This document shows positions 11,080-21,821 of a DNA stretch of 64,000 nt, in pieces. A program made the translations under genes and the position numbers. Where the stretch lies: positions 91,709,557-91,773,556 of the forward strand of contig RSEF01000001.1 in NCBI GenBank assembly GCA_003993805.1. The letters run 5' to 3'. The notes beneath the pieces were generated by a model. It was not told the DNA's origin. It did no database searches and was given only the letters and a program-made list of their open reading frames with translations. The stretch comes from Himantopus leucocephalus (taxonomy: Eukaryota > Chordata > Aves > Charadriiformes > Recurvirostridae). How positions within the stretch are numbered: the stretch's first letter is position 1; each line of letters starts with the position of its first letter.

Positions 11080-12450
11080 CCTGCCACAGGCTCCTCCTGC
11101 TCTCCTCTCAACCTGTCTCAAACTCCTCTCCATTGGTGTCTCTCACTCAAAGAGCTACTCTGCATGCTTTCAGAGGCTGTTTGAGGCTATCTGCTTGTTT
11201 CTTCAGTGCCATAAGCATACTCTGCATGCAGTGGGGTTCTTCTAGTCTGTCTCCTACTTTTGTGGCCTTCCTTGGACTCAACATCGCTGCTTCTTTCTTA
11301 GTCTCTGTGAGGCTACTCTCTGTGCTCTCAGCATTCTTTCAGTCTTTCTGCTATATTTTTTCACCTCTTCAAGGCTACTGTATGCACTCTGTGTCTCTTT
11401 CTTGCCTACCTTTTTCCACCTTTCTAAGGCTAGTCGTTACCCTTCCTGTTTGCAGGCTTTATGCTATTTTCTTACCTTCTCTGAGACTACGCTGTCTTCT
11501 CTGAGGTTCTTTCAGGCTCTCTTCTAGTCTCTCAGGCTCTGTAAGGCTTCACCGTTCTCTGGGACTTACTCCACCTCTCTACTTCACCCCTAGCTTCTCC
11601 AAAGCTGCTATGGCTGCCTTTCAGGCTTTCGGTCTGTTCCTTCCTCTCACTGTGGTGACTTTGGAGCACTTAAAGTCTTTCCGCTGTGTCCCCTCTCTGG
11701 TGCTCTCCCCACTTTTCTGAAGTTAAACTGGGTTTTCTGGGTCTGTTTCAGACTCTTCAAAGTTTGTGGCACCTCAACAGCTACTCTTCTTTCCCCTCAG
11801 ACTTTTTCAGCCTCCTTGCTTGTTTCTTCCCTTCTCCAAGGCTATTCTCTGTTGCTCTTTTAGCTTCTCTCCTTTCTTAGCAGCTGCAGGCATACTCTCC
11901 TAGTGCTCATTCAGAATGTCTGCTACTTTCTTGCTATTGTCAAGGTCTCTGGTGTGTTCACCATGGTTCTTTCAGGCTTTCTAACTAGTTTCTTTGCCTC
12001 TTTGAGGCTGTTGTGCTCTCTCAGTCTTTTACAGATTTTTGGCTCATTTTGCCTTCTTTGATGTTACTCTTTGGGGCACTTTCAAGCTTTCTGCCTTTTT
12101 TTTTTTTTTGCCTTCTCTGAGGCTACCCTTGGTACTACTGCATACTCTGGAGCTCCTTTAATATCTCTGATACTTTCTTGTTATTGCTGAGCCTCTTCGG
12201 TATTCGCTGGAGGGTCCTTTGCCTTGTCTGTTTCTTTCTTGGCCTCTTTGACACTGCTACATTTTGTTTCCTTGGGCACTTACAGGCTTTCTTCCCTTCC
12301 TTGAGGCTACTTTATGTTCTCTGAATCTTTTTCAGACTTTCTGTCACTTTGTTGGCATCTGCTTGGCTCCACTGTTTTGTCTGGGGATCTTTCAGACCAT
12401 CTTCTACATTTGGAGGGCTATTCTGTGATCTTTCTCTCAGTGTTTAATCA
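11080..12450. repeat. Degenerate pyrimidine-rich tandem repeat, unit about 58 bp
   Basis: A loosely conserved core of the type CTTCTCTGAGGCTACTCT recurs with variable text between. Cores at about 11309, 11371, 11426, 11483, 11543 and 11601, and again at 12004, 12060, 12119, 12189, 12250 and 12303, give spacings of 53-70 bp, mean near 58. Copies are heavily diverged. The plus-strand open frames here (for example 10983-11504) come from the low purine content, which makes stop codons rare, and are not genes. Confidence 0.8.
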
Positions 12451-15254
12451 ATTTTCATGGTTTCTCTGAGACTTCTCAGTGTCCTCTGGATGTCTTTCAA
12501 GTTCTCTACTACTTTGTCCTCTCTCTGTCCCATATTCTATGGGACACTTGCAAATTTTGTCCTATATTATCAGGCTCTCAAAACCAATTTTCTGTTCTTT
12601 GGGAATCTTTCACACCTAATTCTGTTTTATTATTGTTTTGAAAGAGGATAAGAGAGGATGGGGGGGTGGTGTCTTTTCAGAGAGGCAACAGCTTCAAGAC
12701 CTCTGAACTTCAACTGCAGTGGAGTTGGAATAGATCTCTGCGGGTCACCTTTTGGAATTTTTTTTGTCCCCTTTTGGTTTCAGTGGTAGTTGGGGTTAGG
12801 AGACAAATGAGCTCAAAGAGGCACCTTTTAAAAAAACCTTTATTTTTATATCATCCTAGTAAAAATCTTTTATATAAAGGCGAAAGTAGGTATTGCATAG
12901 AAGAAACACTGGTGCAAACACCACCTGGTGGGAATGGCATGTTGTTTCTTAGTGTCTACTATCTACTGCACAACAGATGGCTAGCCCACAGGCAAACATC
13001 TTCAGGTTTCCCCATGCCAGCTACAGCATGAAGCTGCTCAACTCTGTGGAAAGAAGTTACGTCAGAATTATGTGCCCTACTCCATGCTGCTCCCAAGAAC
13101 CATCTGCTGGGAAAACACCCTTTTCCTCCTTGCCTTTTCTATGCCTGACCAATACACTGCCCAAGAAAGACCATGAGGATCAGTTCAGCTGCCCTCTGCT
13201 TGCACCCTTCCTGTGTGTGAGTTTATATTTCATGCATACAGATGGGAGGCAAACACAGGATAGAAGAGTTGGCCTAACATGACCACAGTCCAGGAACTCA
13301 ATGCATGAAATATACAAGGCATCTTCTGTCATCTTGGAGACATTTATGCCATTGTTTTTATTATCTCAAGTGCTACTTAGCAACGGGCAATTCTTTTGAG
13401 CACCCTCCACCTGGGCTTCCTAGAACCAACAGCCTTGGTACCACGAAGAGGGAACAGAATTCACTGCTATCACTTCAACAGCTTTCACATAGAGGTTCTT
13501 CAAGCAGTTCTTCTATTATGTCTCTGCTTAAGGTCTGCTGCAGCTTCCAAGCATGAAGCACAGTGAGACAGCAGGTATGCTACAGTCTGAAGGAACACTC
13601 AGAAACAGCACTTTCACACACTTGAACTGTGCTTTCATGAATTAGAATTACAGAGAGGTATGCATTTATACAGATCAATATTTGTGTATATTAAAGATAC
13701 TTTTACTCAGTATCAGTTTTTATTTAAAAACATGCTAAAAACTTATAGTTAAATAATCAGAGTGACATTTGGGGAAAACACACAGACAGCCACCCACCAG
13801 CATAAGCAAAAAAAGTGCATTCATACATGAGCCAAAGCTCCCTTTGACCAGTTTACAGGACAGTTAGTGTCTTCTCTGACAAATTGACTGATGCAGCCTC
13901 ACACTTTCCAGGGCTGTTTTTTGTTGCCTGGAAAATGACATTACTTTTCTGCTGCTTTCAGGTTGTCTGTCATCACCTCCCACATCAGAGAGTCAGCTAA
14001 GAGACACAAATCAGCCCTGCTTTAGACTCCTTTCCTGTAGGTGGCTTCATAGCAATGAATACATGAAGCTCGTGTAACTATCTCACTTAATACTGTGCTT
14101 AAAATGCCAAAAGTAGTCATTAAAAAAAGATTTCAGGATCTATGCTGCTAGATCGTGAAATGGAATGAAGCATTCTAGAAAAATAAGTTTGGATGGAAGG
14201 CAAAGTAGCTGAGTTTGCAACTATACATTTCATCTCTGAGTTACTCATAAACATTTTTTATTTCCTTATTACTTTCACTAATATATTTTACCATTTTTTG
14301 TACAAAAACTGACTGCAGATTAAAATTTAAGATGCGGCAGGTACCACTGTGCGACCCAAAAGGACAGAAATGATGCTCCTGCTCAACCCTGCACCCTGCT
14401 CTTTTTGAACACCAGAGAAAGCTGGAGAAAGCTAAGCACCTCTGCCCAAAGGGAGAATGCAGTGGAGCCATCAGATGAAAATTGTCCTGTCTTTTCTTGC
14501 AAAAATAGAAACGCATCTTAGCAACTTTGGATACAGTCTTACATGTAGCAGCACGTACACTGGGCATCAGAGCCCCTTCTTCAACATGGAACATCCATCT
14601 CCAGTGGGGCTCAGATGCTCCTGGTCCCAATTTTTGTTAGAAATGGAAGTAAAACTGGATTCAGTTTCTGTGCTTTCCCTCTGCTTCTTCCCTGCTTCTT
14701 CCCTGACTCTTTCAAAAGCAATCCAAGTGAAATAGCTGAACCCATATGTCATTGTCTGCTTCAGTGGGAAAGAAGAGCCCTGTGAAACTCTGGGCATTGT
14801 GCTCATATGGGCAAGGGCCATGATCTAAGAATAGTAACCTCCTTCTTCACAACAACACCCAAATTCATCTCTATATCCCACACGTTCACACTCCTTCCTG
14901 TCACACTGATGTCATAGGAACAAAAAAGTGACACATAGGCCACACAAAAAGCTATTGCTGCCAGATGCATGCAGGACCTACTAGGAAGATAAACAGGGGA
15001 CTAAAAACTCCCAGATATGAAGTGGCTCAACAGCTATTTCAGCCCACAAGGAAAAGACAGGCTGAATGATACAATGAAAATGGTATCTTTTAAGAATTTA
15101 AAGTATAAATATTCAGACTGGACAGTAAGAGAAACTTGTTTACCAGAGGAGTAGTCTGACATGGCATGGCTCTGAAAGGCACAAATTCTCCATCCTCAAC
15201 AGTTTCTGAAACTCAGCCCAATAATGTCACAGCAAACCCCATCTCACATAGATG
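12451..15254. other. Intergenic, nothing recognised
   Basis: No exon-like reading frame, RNA gene or clear repeat was found. The start of the interval is still T-rich, a fading edge of the tandem repeat. Confidence 0.5.
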
Positions 15255-15381
15255 ACAGGCCAGGTTGGATGCGGCTTTGAGTAACCTGGTCTAGTGGGAG
15301 GTGTCCCTGCCCATGGCAGGGGGGTTGGAACCAGATGATCTTTAAGGTCCCTTCCAACCTAAACCATTCTATGATTCTATG
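15255..15381 (+). repeat. CR1 LINE 3' fragment (short)
   Basis: About 127 bp of CR1 3' UTR ends in CATTCTATGATTCTATGA. It lies just beyond the TSPAN9 3' end, on the opposite strand. Confidence 0.9.
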
Positions 15382-16261
15382 ACAGTACCCCTTTGAGAGT
15401 GACATTGGATGAGGTAACCTCTAAAGGTCACTTCTGACTGCTGCTAATACAAAAAGCAGTGTTTCTTTCAGAGCTAAGTTGAGCCCTGACTGGAGTTAAA
15501 TCAGAACATCCTCCAATGTCTGAGCCTTTCCTTCTTCCTTCACAAAACAGCAAAAACCTGGAACAAAGGGTAAGTGCGGGCTGCTTGCAATGAAGCAGCA
15601 TTCAAACTAAAGAAATATATGTTCAAGTTTTCTAACAGGAATGTCGGTAAAAATATGCATTGCAGTGAACTCTGAACTACCCCATTGGATGGACTCAGCA
15701 ATCCATCAGCAAGAACCAGTTCTGTACTGAAGGTGTGACAATACGTACTGTCTCTGAGTGCTGTTTTGGAAATTGCCCCTTTCCTGCATCATCTGGTCAC
15801 CTTTAACCAAACCACCTTTTCCAGCTCAGGGAGACAGCTGTCATCTGCCTGAGGAAACCCCTTCAATGGCATAACAATGTTGCCATCAAATTGCCATCCC
15901 CTTTCCTCATATCCAGCAGCATGCCATGCCTTGGGCAAACTTTTTGAAACAGAGAACACAATCTGTGAAGTCAGCTGCCAGCTGGCCAGTAGGTCAGACT
16001 GCAATCTCTCTCCTTCGTGCCAGGGAGCACTAACTTGCTTAGTCAGTACTTTTAGCTTTCAAAATAGCATGACGTCAAAGCAGTCAGACACTGCTTTGGG
16101 TCAGTAAAGGCATTGGAATTTTGCCTCACAGGAGTAGGAAGCTCACCATCTGGCCCAATGGGAAGGCATTGCATTCCATCTGAGGAAAGAGCCTCTGATT
16201 TAAAAGGTTACAGTAAAGGAATCAAGGCCCTGATAAAGGTAGATGATGCCTCCCCATGGAC
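15382..16261. other. Intergenic, downstream of TSPAN9
   Basis: This lies beyond the predicted TSPAN9 polyadenylation site. Nothing was recognised. Confidence 0.5.
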
Positions 16262-16278
16262 TTGAGAAAAGTTATGTC

Positions 16279-16284
16279 TTTATT
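16279..16284 (-). promoter_or_regulatory. TSPAN9: Polyadenylation signal AATAAA for TSPAN9
   Basis: AATAAA on the minus strand, 669 bases past the stop codon. Cleavage is expected near 16260-16266. Confidence 0.55.
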
Positions 16285-16422
16285 TGCTCGCACGACCTGT
16301 CAACTTTGAAAAACGTGTCCTCTGGAGATCGCACAGTGGTTCCCAAATTAATGTACAATAAATGTGAAAAACCAAAAACAGTAAGAAGTTATAAGTCAGG
16401 CAACTAAATTCTAAGCTATATC

Positions 16423-16461
16423 CATCATAATAATAATCATCATCATCATTATCATAATAAA
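16423..16461. repeat. (ATC)n/(ATA)n simple repeat in the TSPAN9 3' UTR
   Basis: A run of TAATAATCATCATCATCATT-type triplets of about 38 bp. Confidence 0.85.
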
Positions 16462-16952
16462 AAAGTATACACCATAAGGTACAAGAAGCTGCAAAGCAAA
16501 ACAGCTCCAATTCCTAGGACTCTCAGTTAGAGTGGCTTTTCCGAGTCTTCCAGTAAATTGGACGTGAGGGTTGAAAACTTAATGGAAGACTTTGAAGAAT
16601 TCTCCCTTGAAGTTGAACACACATAATTTTTGCACATATAGCATGGATTAGTAGAGCAAAACATTTTCTTAAGTTAAGAAACATTCTTAGAGCAGATCTA
16701 TGATTTTGTGTAGAAAATCCATTTGTTTGGGGGGTTTCCCCCCTCTTTGGCAAATAAATGGCAAATGTGAAACAGACAAAAAAATGAGTCAAATAACAGG
16801 TTGTGATAATAACTGGACAAGTAACAACAAAGTAGATCGGTCAATGGGACGGATTCCCTCAGCAGGGCTAGGCTTGATACTCTTTGCGGTCATTCCTTTT
16901 GTTCATTTTTATGATGAGACAGAAGGGTTGATGTGATAATGTTTCAGAGGCT

Positions 16953-17024
16953 TTAGGCATCATATTTTTTGCCAGTCCTGTGAATCTGCTGGAAGAGTGT
17001 CATGGAGAAGGCCATGCCAAGAAT
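16953..17024 (-). CDS. TSPAN9: TSPAN9 last coding exon (end of TM4 and tail)
   Basis: A TTTTCCTTCAG acceptor precedes 23 codons, ILGMAFSMTLFQ through KKYDA, and a TAA at 16955-16953. The C-terminus KKYDA is characteristic of TSPAN9. Confidence 0.96.
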   Translation of the reverse strand: MLGMAFSMTLFQQIHRTGKKYDA

Positions 17025-20000
17025 CTGAAGGAAAACAAACAATAAGAGCTTCAGTACAGGGAGGCTGCCTAAACTGCACTGCTGACCTCTGTTCATGGTC
17101 CAGTGGTAGTTTTAAAAGTCATTCTACGCTAGCCCTATTTCTCAAGGTTCAACACTGATTAGTAAAGTTGGAGGTATGTTGTTCAGGCTCACAGCAATGT
17201 CTGGAGATGTGTCAGAGCACAGATGTAGGCAAAAAGCTCTCAAGGCTATTTGTCATATGTGCAACAATTTTTCAGACTCAATACACAGGAGTCACTCTTC
17301 CTTTTTACCCAACAATCTGTGCTTGTTTACCCAGATAACTGTGACTGAAAACAGCAGATTCAGATATTCTTCCCCAAAAGTACACCAGTGACAAAGGAAC
17401 CCCAAAATCTTAACAGATTATGATGATACTTCTGCATTTCTTTTTTAAAACACATTAACCTACAGTTCAGTGGCCACGATTTGACTTATTTTGGCAATTT
17501 CTAGAACTTGATTCCAAAATCAAAAAACAGTTCCCTAGGGGACAGTGTAACATTTGGCTAAACATGGGAACTCCAAAGTGGTGCTCTGAAGTCAAAATGC
17601 AGGTAAGCAAAACTCCACTGTAGTATGTCTTCTTTGTGGGACTGACTACTGACCTGCTTGCTTAAATGAACTCATAAAACAAATATGACATTTCTGAAAT
17701 CATGATCAAACCGAAAGCAGTTGAGCACCACTTTTCACACAGCAGAATCAAGAACGCTGACAGCAAAGCAAAGCCATGTTGACAAACGTCATACCACTAT
17801 TACCTGCATTATGAGGATGCACATCCCAATCGAACCAAGGACATGCTTGTTCTCATCAAACCAGGTCATAACTCTCTCATAACATCCCTGAAATGATGAA
17901 AGATGAAAACTGAAATCGCAAGGTCACATTTCCTCTCATGTGCATTCCCTCTGTTTTCTTCCTTCCCACCCCTCCAAAGCCTTGACCTGGGCAAAGCGAG
18001 CCTTACCGTTTTCCACACTAATTCGGTCGAGTTCCGTCCACAGTCTTGAGAGTTTTCCGTACAACATCGGTCTGGGACAGTGTTTTCTCCCAGCACTGGG
18101 TACCAATCCGTAAAGTCATTCACACCACAGCATTTCATCTATGGCAAAAGTAAAGGATTAATAAATTAACTTAATTAGCACAATTTGTGAATCATGCACT
18201 ACCACAAACTTCCACTGAACCACTGTATATTTTCAAAAGGGCTCCCACAACACTTTTGTATTTTTAAAGTTCTTCATGCTCAGTGATCACTAAAAGCAAA
18301 TACTTAACATTAAAAAAGAAAAAAACCCAAAGAAAATAAATGGTCCCATGCTCAAGGTATGTTAGTCTTCTTGTCACAGAGACATGAGCCCAAACACCAA
18401 AACATGTGGTAATCTGCCCACAACTGCTGAATGGCATAAGCCTAGCTGCCAAAGCTGCAACTCTACCTATGCAGGTTTTGCTGCTTCTCCTCTGTTTCAG
18501 ATCATCTCTGTGCCTGTCATCGGCACAGAGAATCTGAGAGAGAGGTAAGCATCTTTCACCTTACAGAGCACACTTTGATCGTGGGTTTCAGAGTACTCCC
18601 TGGAAGTTCAAAAGTGCAAAATCAGAAACCAAAGCCTGCATTAGTCATCTTTTAGACTTGCCTTGGATGTAACAGTTAACAGACTACAGCAGCCTTTATG
18701 GCCAAATTGTTATTTTGCTTCTATTGAGAAAATATGTTACCTCTGCTTGAATGATATTCCATGCATTTTTCAGTCCAACATTATTTTCTGAATTGTATAG
18801 CTTCATGCCTTCCTTCAAATCATTTTTTGCACTCTCACTGACCTGTATCATGTAAAAAATACAGAAAGTCATTGCACTGCTATTTAGAGGAAAGGACCAA
18901 ATGGTACGGACTTACATATAGAATGTACCTCTCTTACTTTCTCTCACCACAAACAACATGGGTAGAAAAGCTTCGTCATAGCTTCAAGACTCTCACAAGT
19001 CAGCGGAACCTTTCAGCACCTGCCAAGGCCTAGTCTCTCCCTCAGACTGCAAAATATTGGATTAACTCTCATGGGATAGGAGACCAAACAGCTTCCCCTC
19101 TACCAAGAGTCCATCATACAGTCACTGATCCAAACTAACGGAAGAGTGATCAGCAGAAATCTGCTAAGCTTACTTTAACTTTGCCAGAGATAGCTGTTGG
19201 CAATACCTCACAGGAGCCTTTCCTGCCTGTAACCTATGGCCTACTTTAATTTGCTAACATCATAAAACCAGAGTCCCAGCCTCCCGACCTTAACATAGTT
19301 ATCCCTTGCAGTTTCAGGCTGGCTAACGGCCAATAGAAAATCAATTGAAAAAGGGCATTATTATTGTTCTGCTTGTGGGGACAGGCTTGTAGGATTTATG
19401 ATTTTCAAATATGCTCTTCTTTCTTTAGAGGAGAAAGCTGGAATGTTTCACGGGACATCTGAGATGTCCCATTTCTTGTATAAATTTCAGTCTGAGCCTG
19501 GAGTCCTGGGTGCAGGTAGGAATATACCTGGGCTTTAAAACAGTGAGCTGGCATCAGAGAAAGGATTAACCTATGGGTCCTGGCATAAAGGTCAACTCTA
19601 TTATGAGATCTGTTTCATCCCTCTTTGACATCCCATTCAAAATGAGAAGTTCACCCCATCTCCCTGAAAGTGGCAGGCATCATAATGACAACCTGGGAAG
19701 AGATACAAATCTGGTAGGAGCTCAGTTTTAAAATCAGTCTGGACATGCTCTGCTTCACTTAGTCTCTACTAGATAGCGGATTCCTACAGGAGGCCTTTAT
19801 GAGAAGCTGCCTCTTCATCCGCTCCACACCCTTGTCAAATTCTCTGGGACTGCCCAGTCAAGCGAGACAGCTGGTGACATCTGGAATATCCTGCGAATAT
19901 CCCAGGCCTGTCTCCTCCATTTCTGTTCAAGGGTTGGCCCTAAGAAGTTAACTAGACCTTAAGTAGGACCTCCTACAACGCAGGTCCACAAGATAAGCTT

Positions 20001-21821
20001 CTTGCAGAGACATCAAACAGCTATGTTGAAGGCTATCTTAGCTTTTAGGAGAAGACTAAAAGGGAGGCCCTGGACCATGGTTTTATTTCAGGGAGGAAAT
20101 TGTAAAAATCGGTTGGTTCTTCTCTCTTGTTTGCCCTCCTCATCACTTCCTCCTCCCCCTGCAGAAGCAGCTTATAGAAAACAGCCAAGATTTCAGGGTT
20201 AAACTTTCACCAAAGTGAAGAGCAAGGAGAACCCACATACCTCCATCAAACAAAAGCAAACTGAACCTTGTTTACGTGCTAGTACAAATAATTAATTTAT
20301 ATGGCATATTTACTTACCTTGTCCATATAAACAAAAAACAATATGAGTAGTATCAGCTCTGCCAGGAGAATTATCAGCAAAACGATGAAGAACTAGAACA
20401 AAGAAAAAACAGACAGTGTATACATACTTTCCAACTAGAGAGCAAACCTGAGACTACTAGAAACTCTGAAGAATATAGGCCTTGTCCTCTAAACCCTTCC
20501 TCTACTGCCAAAAACATGCAAGTTTGATTTCAAACTATTCAGGCATATTGATACTATATTGCCACTAAAGGCCCTGAAGGTCTTACCATCAATGAAGCAG
20601 CTCACTGTCTAGTATTGTCTAAATCTTAGGTTTTGTCCTACTACCAGCTTGTGGGTTTCAGCAATGCTTTTGTCTTGCTTTTTTTGACTGCTGTCACAGC
20701 ATGCAGCCCTAGTAGTCTCTTTCCTTTATACAGACTACAGAACAGATGATAAACCCTTTACGACAAAGTTCAATGTGATGTGCATCAGGAGTGATTCCCT
20801 AGCAGGTGGGCTTTAACCCCATCTGACTGCCTGTTGGAATACTCATTATATCACTCAGCATTTCTATTCCCATCTCTCTGTAGCTGAAGTCTCTCTCTGC
20901 AGGGGAATCCCAAGTGTGAGCTCCAATAGTTGGAAGCTAACCATGGCAGGGGGATTCAAACTAGATCATCTTTGAGGTCCCTTCCAACTCTAACCATTCT
21001 ATGATTCTATGAAGAGAAGCATGATAAAGCCTGCTGGGTTTATGCAAGAGGAGTGACCCACACTGTGTTTTCTGAGTGGGGTTCCCAACCTCCGTGCTTC
21101 AGTGCTGGACAAAGACTGCCAAGGATCAGATTATTTTTTTTTTTTTAATTGGTAAGGCCTGGCAGAAACCCTTGACTTCTTAACTTTGGGTCACATGGTT
21201 TCCACCAACTTCTGACAAAGGCCTTAGATAAAGGCAAAGTAGAAAATAGCCATGAGAGGGCTTTGAGTGGCATCCAAAAGCAACTGTCCTTAAGATTTTT
21301 TAGTCAGTCCTTCTAACAGACATTTCCAGAAGGGCTATCCAGGTTGACCCTACAGTTTATGTTTAACCATTCAGAGGTAACTGATAGTAATTTGCTTTGC
21401 TATCTAATACATTAGGGCACACAGTAACAAGGATACATTTGCTAATACACCAATGATATCCCTGTGACCAAAGCTGTGGGATGTCATACTGCAAGCATAC
21501 AGAAGATTGAAAGCCAAGGGCAATGTTACAGTGATCCATAAGACTATTTTGCACTGGTCGTTTAAATAAATCATTAAATAACAGAGAAACAGGCACTGGT
21601 CTTAGTGAAAAGAAGTATTGGTATCTTACACTCAACAGGAGGCACTTGTTTTCCTTGATAGCACCTAGGCAGCCCAGAAAGCCCGTCACCATGATGACCG
21701 TGCCAATGGCAATGACTAGGTTGGCAGCTGAAAGTGATGGAAAGCTAGGAGAAAATGTGGCGAAGTTTCCTTGCGACACCGACAGCCAGATGCCCACACC
21801 CAGCAGCCCACAGCCACATAA
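16953..21821 (-). CDS. TSPAN9: TSPAN9, last six coding exons (tetraspanin-9)
   Basis: Six exons (21821-21630, 20392-20318, 18842-18741, 18138-18007, 17887-17804, 17024-16953), all phase 0 with GT-AG borders, join into 218 uninterrupted codons and a TAA. The protein is a tetraspanin: end of TM1 (LCGCGLLGVGIW), small loop, TM2 (NLVIAIGTVIMVTGFLGCLG), TM3 (ILLAELILLILFF), a large loop with CCG, PDRCC, DCG and GCY cysteines, and TM4 running into the short tail HRTGKKYDA. The near-identity of the small loop (SVSQGNFATFSPSFPSLSAA) and the tail point to TSPAN9 rather than its paralogue TSPAN4. Tetraspanins organise integrins and receptors into membrane microdomains; TSPAN9 is prominent in platelets and megakaryocytes. 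The first coding exon (about 21 residues) was not found in the window. Confidence 0.96.
17804..17887 (-). CDS. TSPAN9: TSPAN9 exon: GCY motif and first half of TM4
   Basis: 84 bp, 28 codons, beginning GCYERVMTWF. The cysteine here closes the large extracellular loop disulfides. The exon ends ...CILIMQ before GTAATA. Confidence 0.95.
18007..18138 (-). CDS. TSPAN9: TSPAN9 exon: large extracellular loop core
   Basis: 132 bp, 44 codons, beginning MKCCGVNDFTDWYPVLGENT with the tetraspanin CCG signature, followed by PDRCC and the QDCG cysteine. An N-R-N-S-T stretch offers an N-glycosylation sequon (NST). The donor is ACG/GTAAGG. Confidence 0.96.
18741..18842 (-). CDS. TSPAN9: TSPAN9 exon: start of the large extracellular loop
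   Basis: 102 bp, 34 codons, beginning VSESAKNDLKEG and ending NVGLKNAWNIIQAE before GTAACA. The long open frame finder misses it, but the splice sites and family match are clear. Confidence 0.94.
20318..20392 (-). CDS. TSPAN9: TSPAN9 exon: TM3
   Basis: 75 bp, 25 codons: a hydrophobic helix with the conserved glutamate (ILLAELILLILFF) ending VYMDK. The acceptor is TTGTTCTAG and the donor AAG/GTAAGTA. Confidence 0.95.
20941..21012 (+). repeat. CR1 LINE 3' tail in a TSPAN9 intron
   Basis: The last 72 bp of a CR1 3' UTR, from the 'ccatggcagg' landmark to CATTCTATGATTCTATGA, antisense to TSPAN9. Confidence 0.88.
21630..21821 (-). CDS. TSPAN9: TSPAN9 exon: end of TM1, small loop, TM2
   Basis: 192 bp, 64 codons from LCGCGLLGVG to ENKCLLLS. 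It contains the small extracellular loop, TM2 and the intracellular cysteine-containing turn GCLGAIKENKC. The acceptor is CTTTGCAG and the donor AGT/GTAAGA. Confidence 0.96.

Larger units (their letters stand above)
16262..16952 (-). other. TSPAN9: TSPAN9 3' UTR (at least the proximal part)
   Basis: This runs from the base after the stop codon to about 18 bases past the AATAAA signal at 16279-16284. It contains an ATT/ATC simple repeat. A longer 3' UTR using a more distal site is possible and cannot be excluded. Confidence 0.6.

Noticed and set aside
10983..12651. Plus-strand open frames with hydrophobic Ser/Leu-rich translations (membrane-protein look)
   Set aside because: They are translations of the pyrimidine-rich tandem repeat, which rarely makes stop codons; no conservation or start context.
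16953..21821. TSPAN4 as the identity of the tetraspanin
   Set aside because: The small extracellular loop, the PVLGENTVPDRCC stretch and the KKYDA end fit TSPAN9 clearly better.
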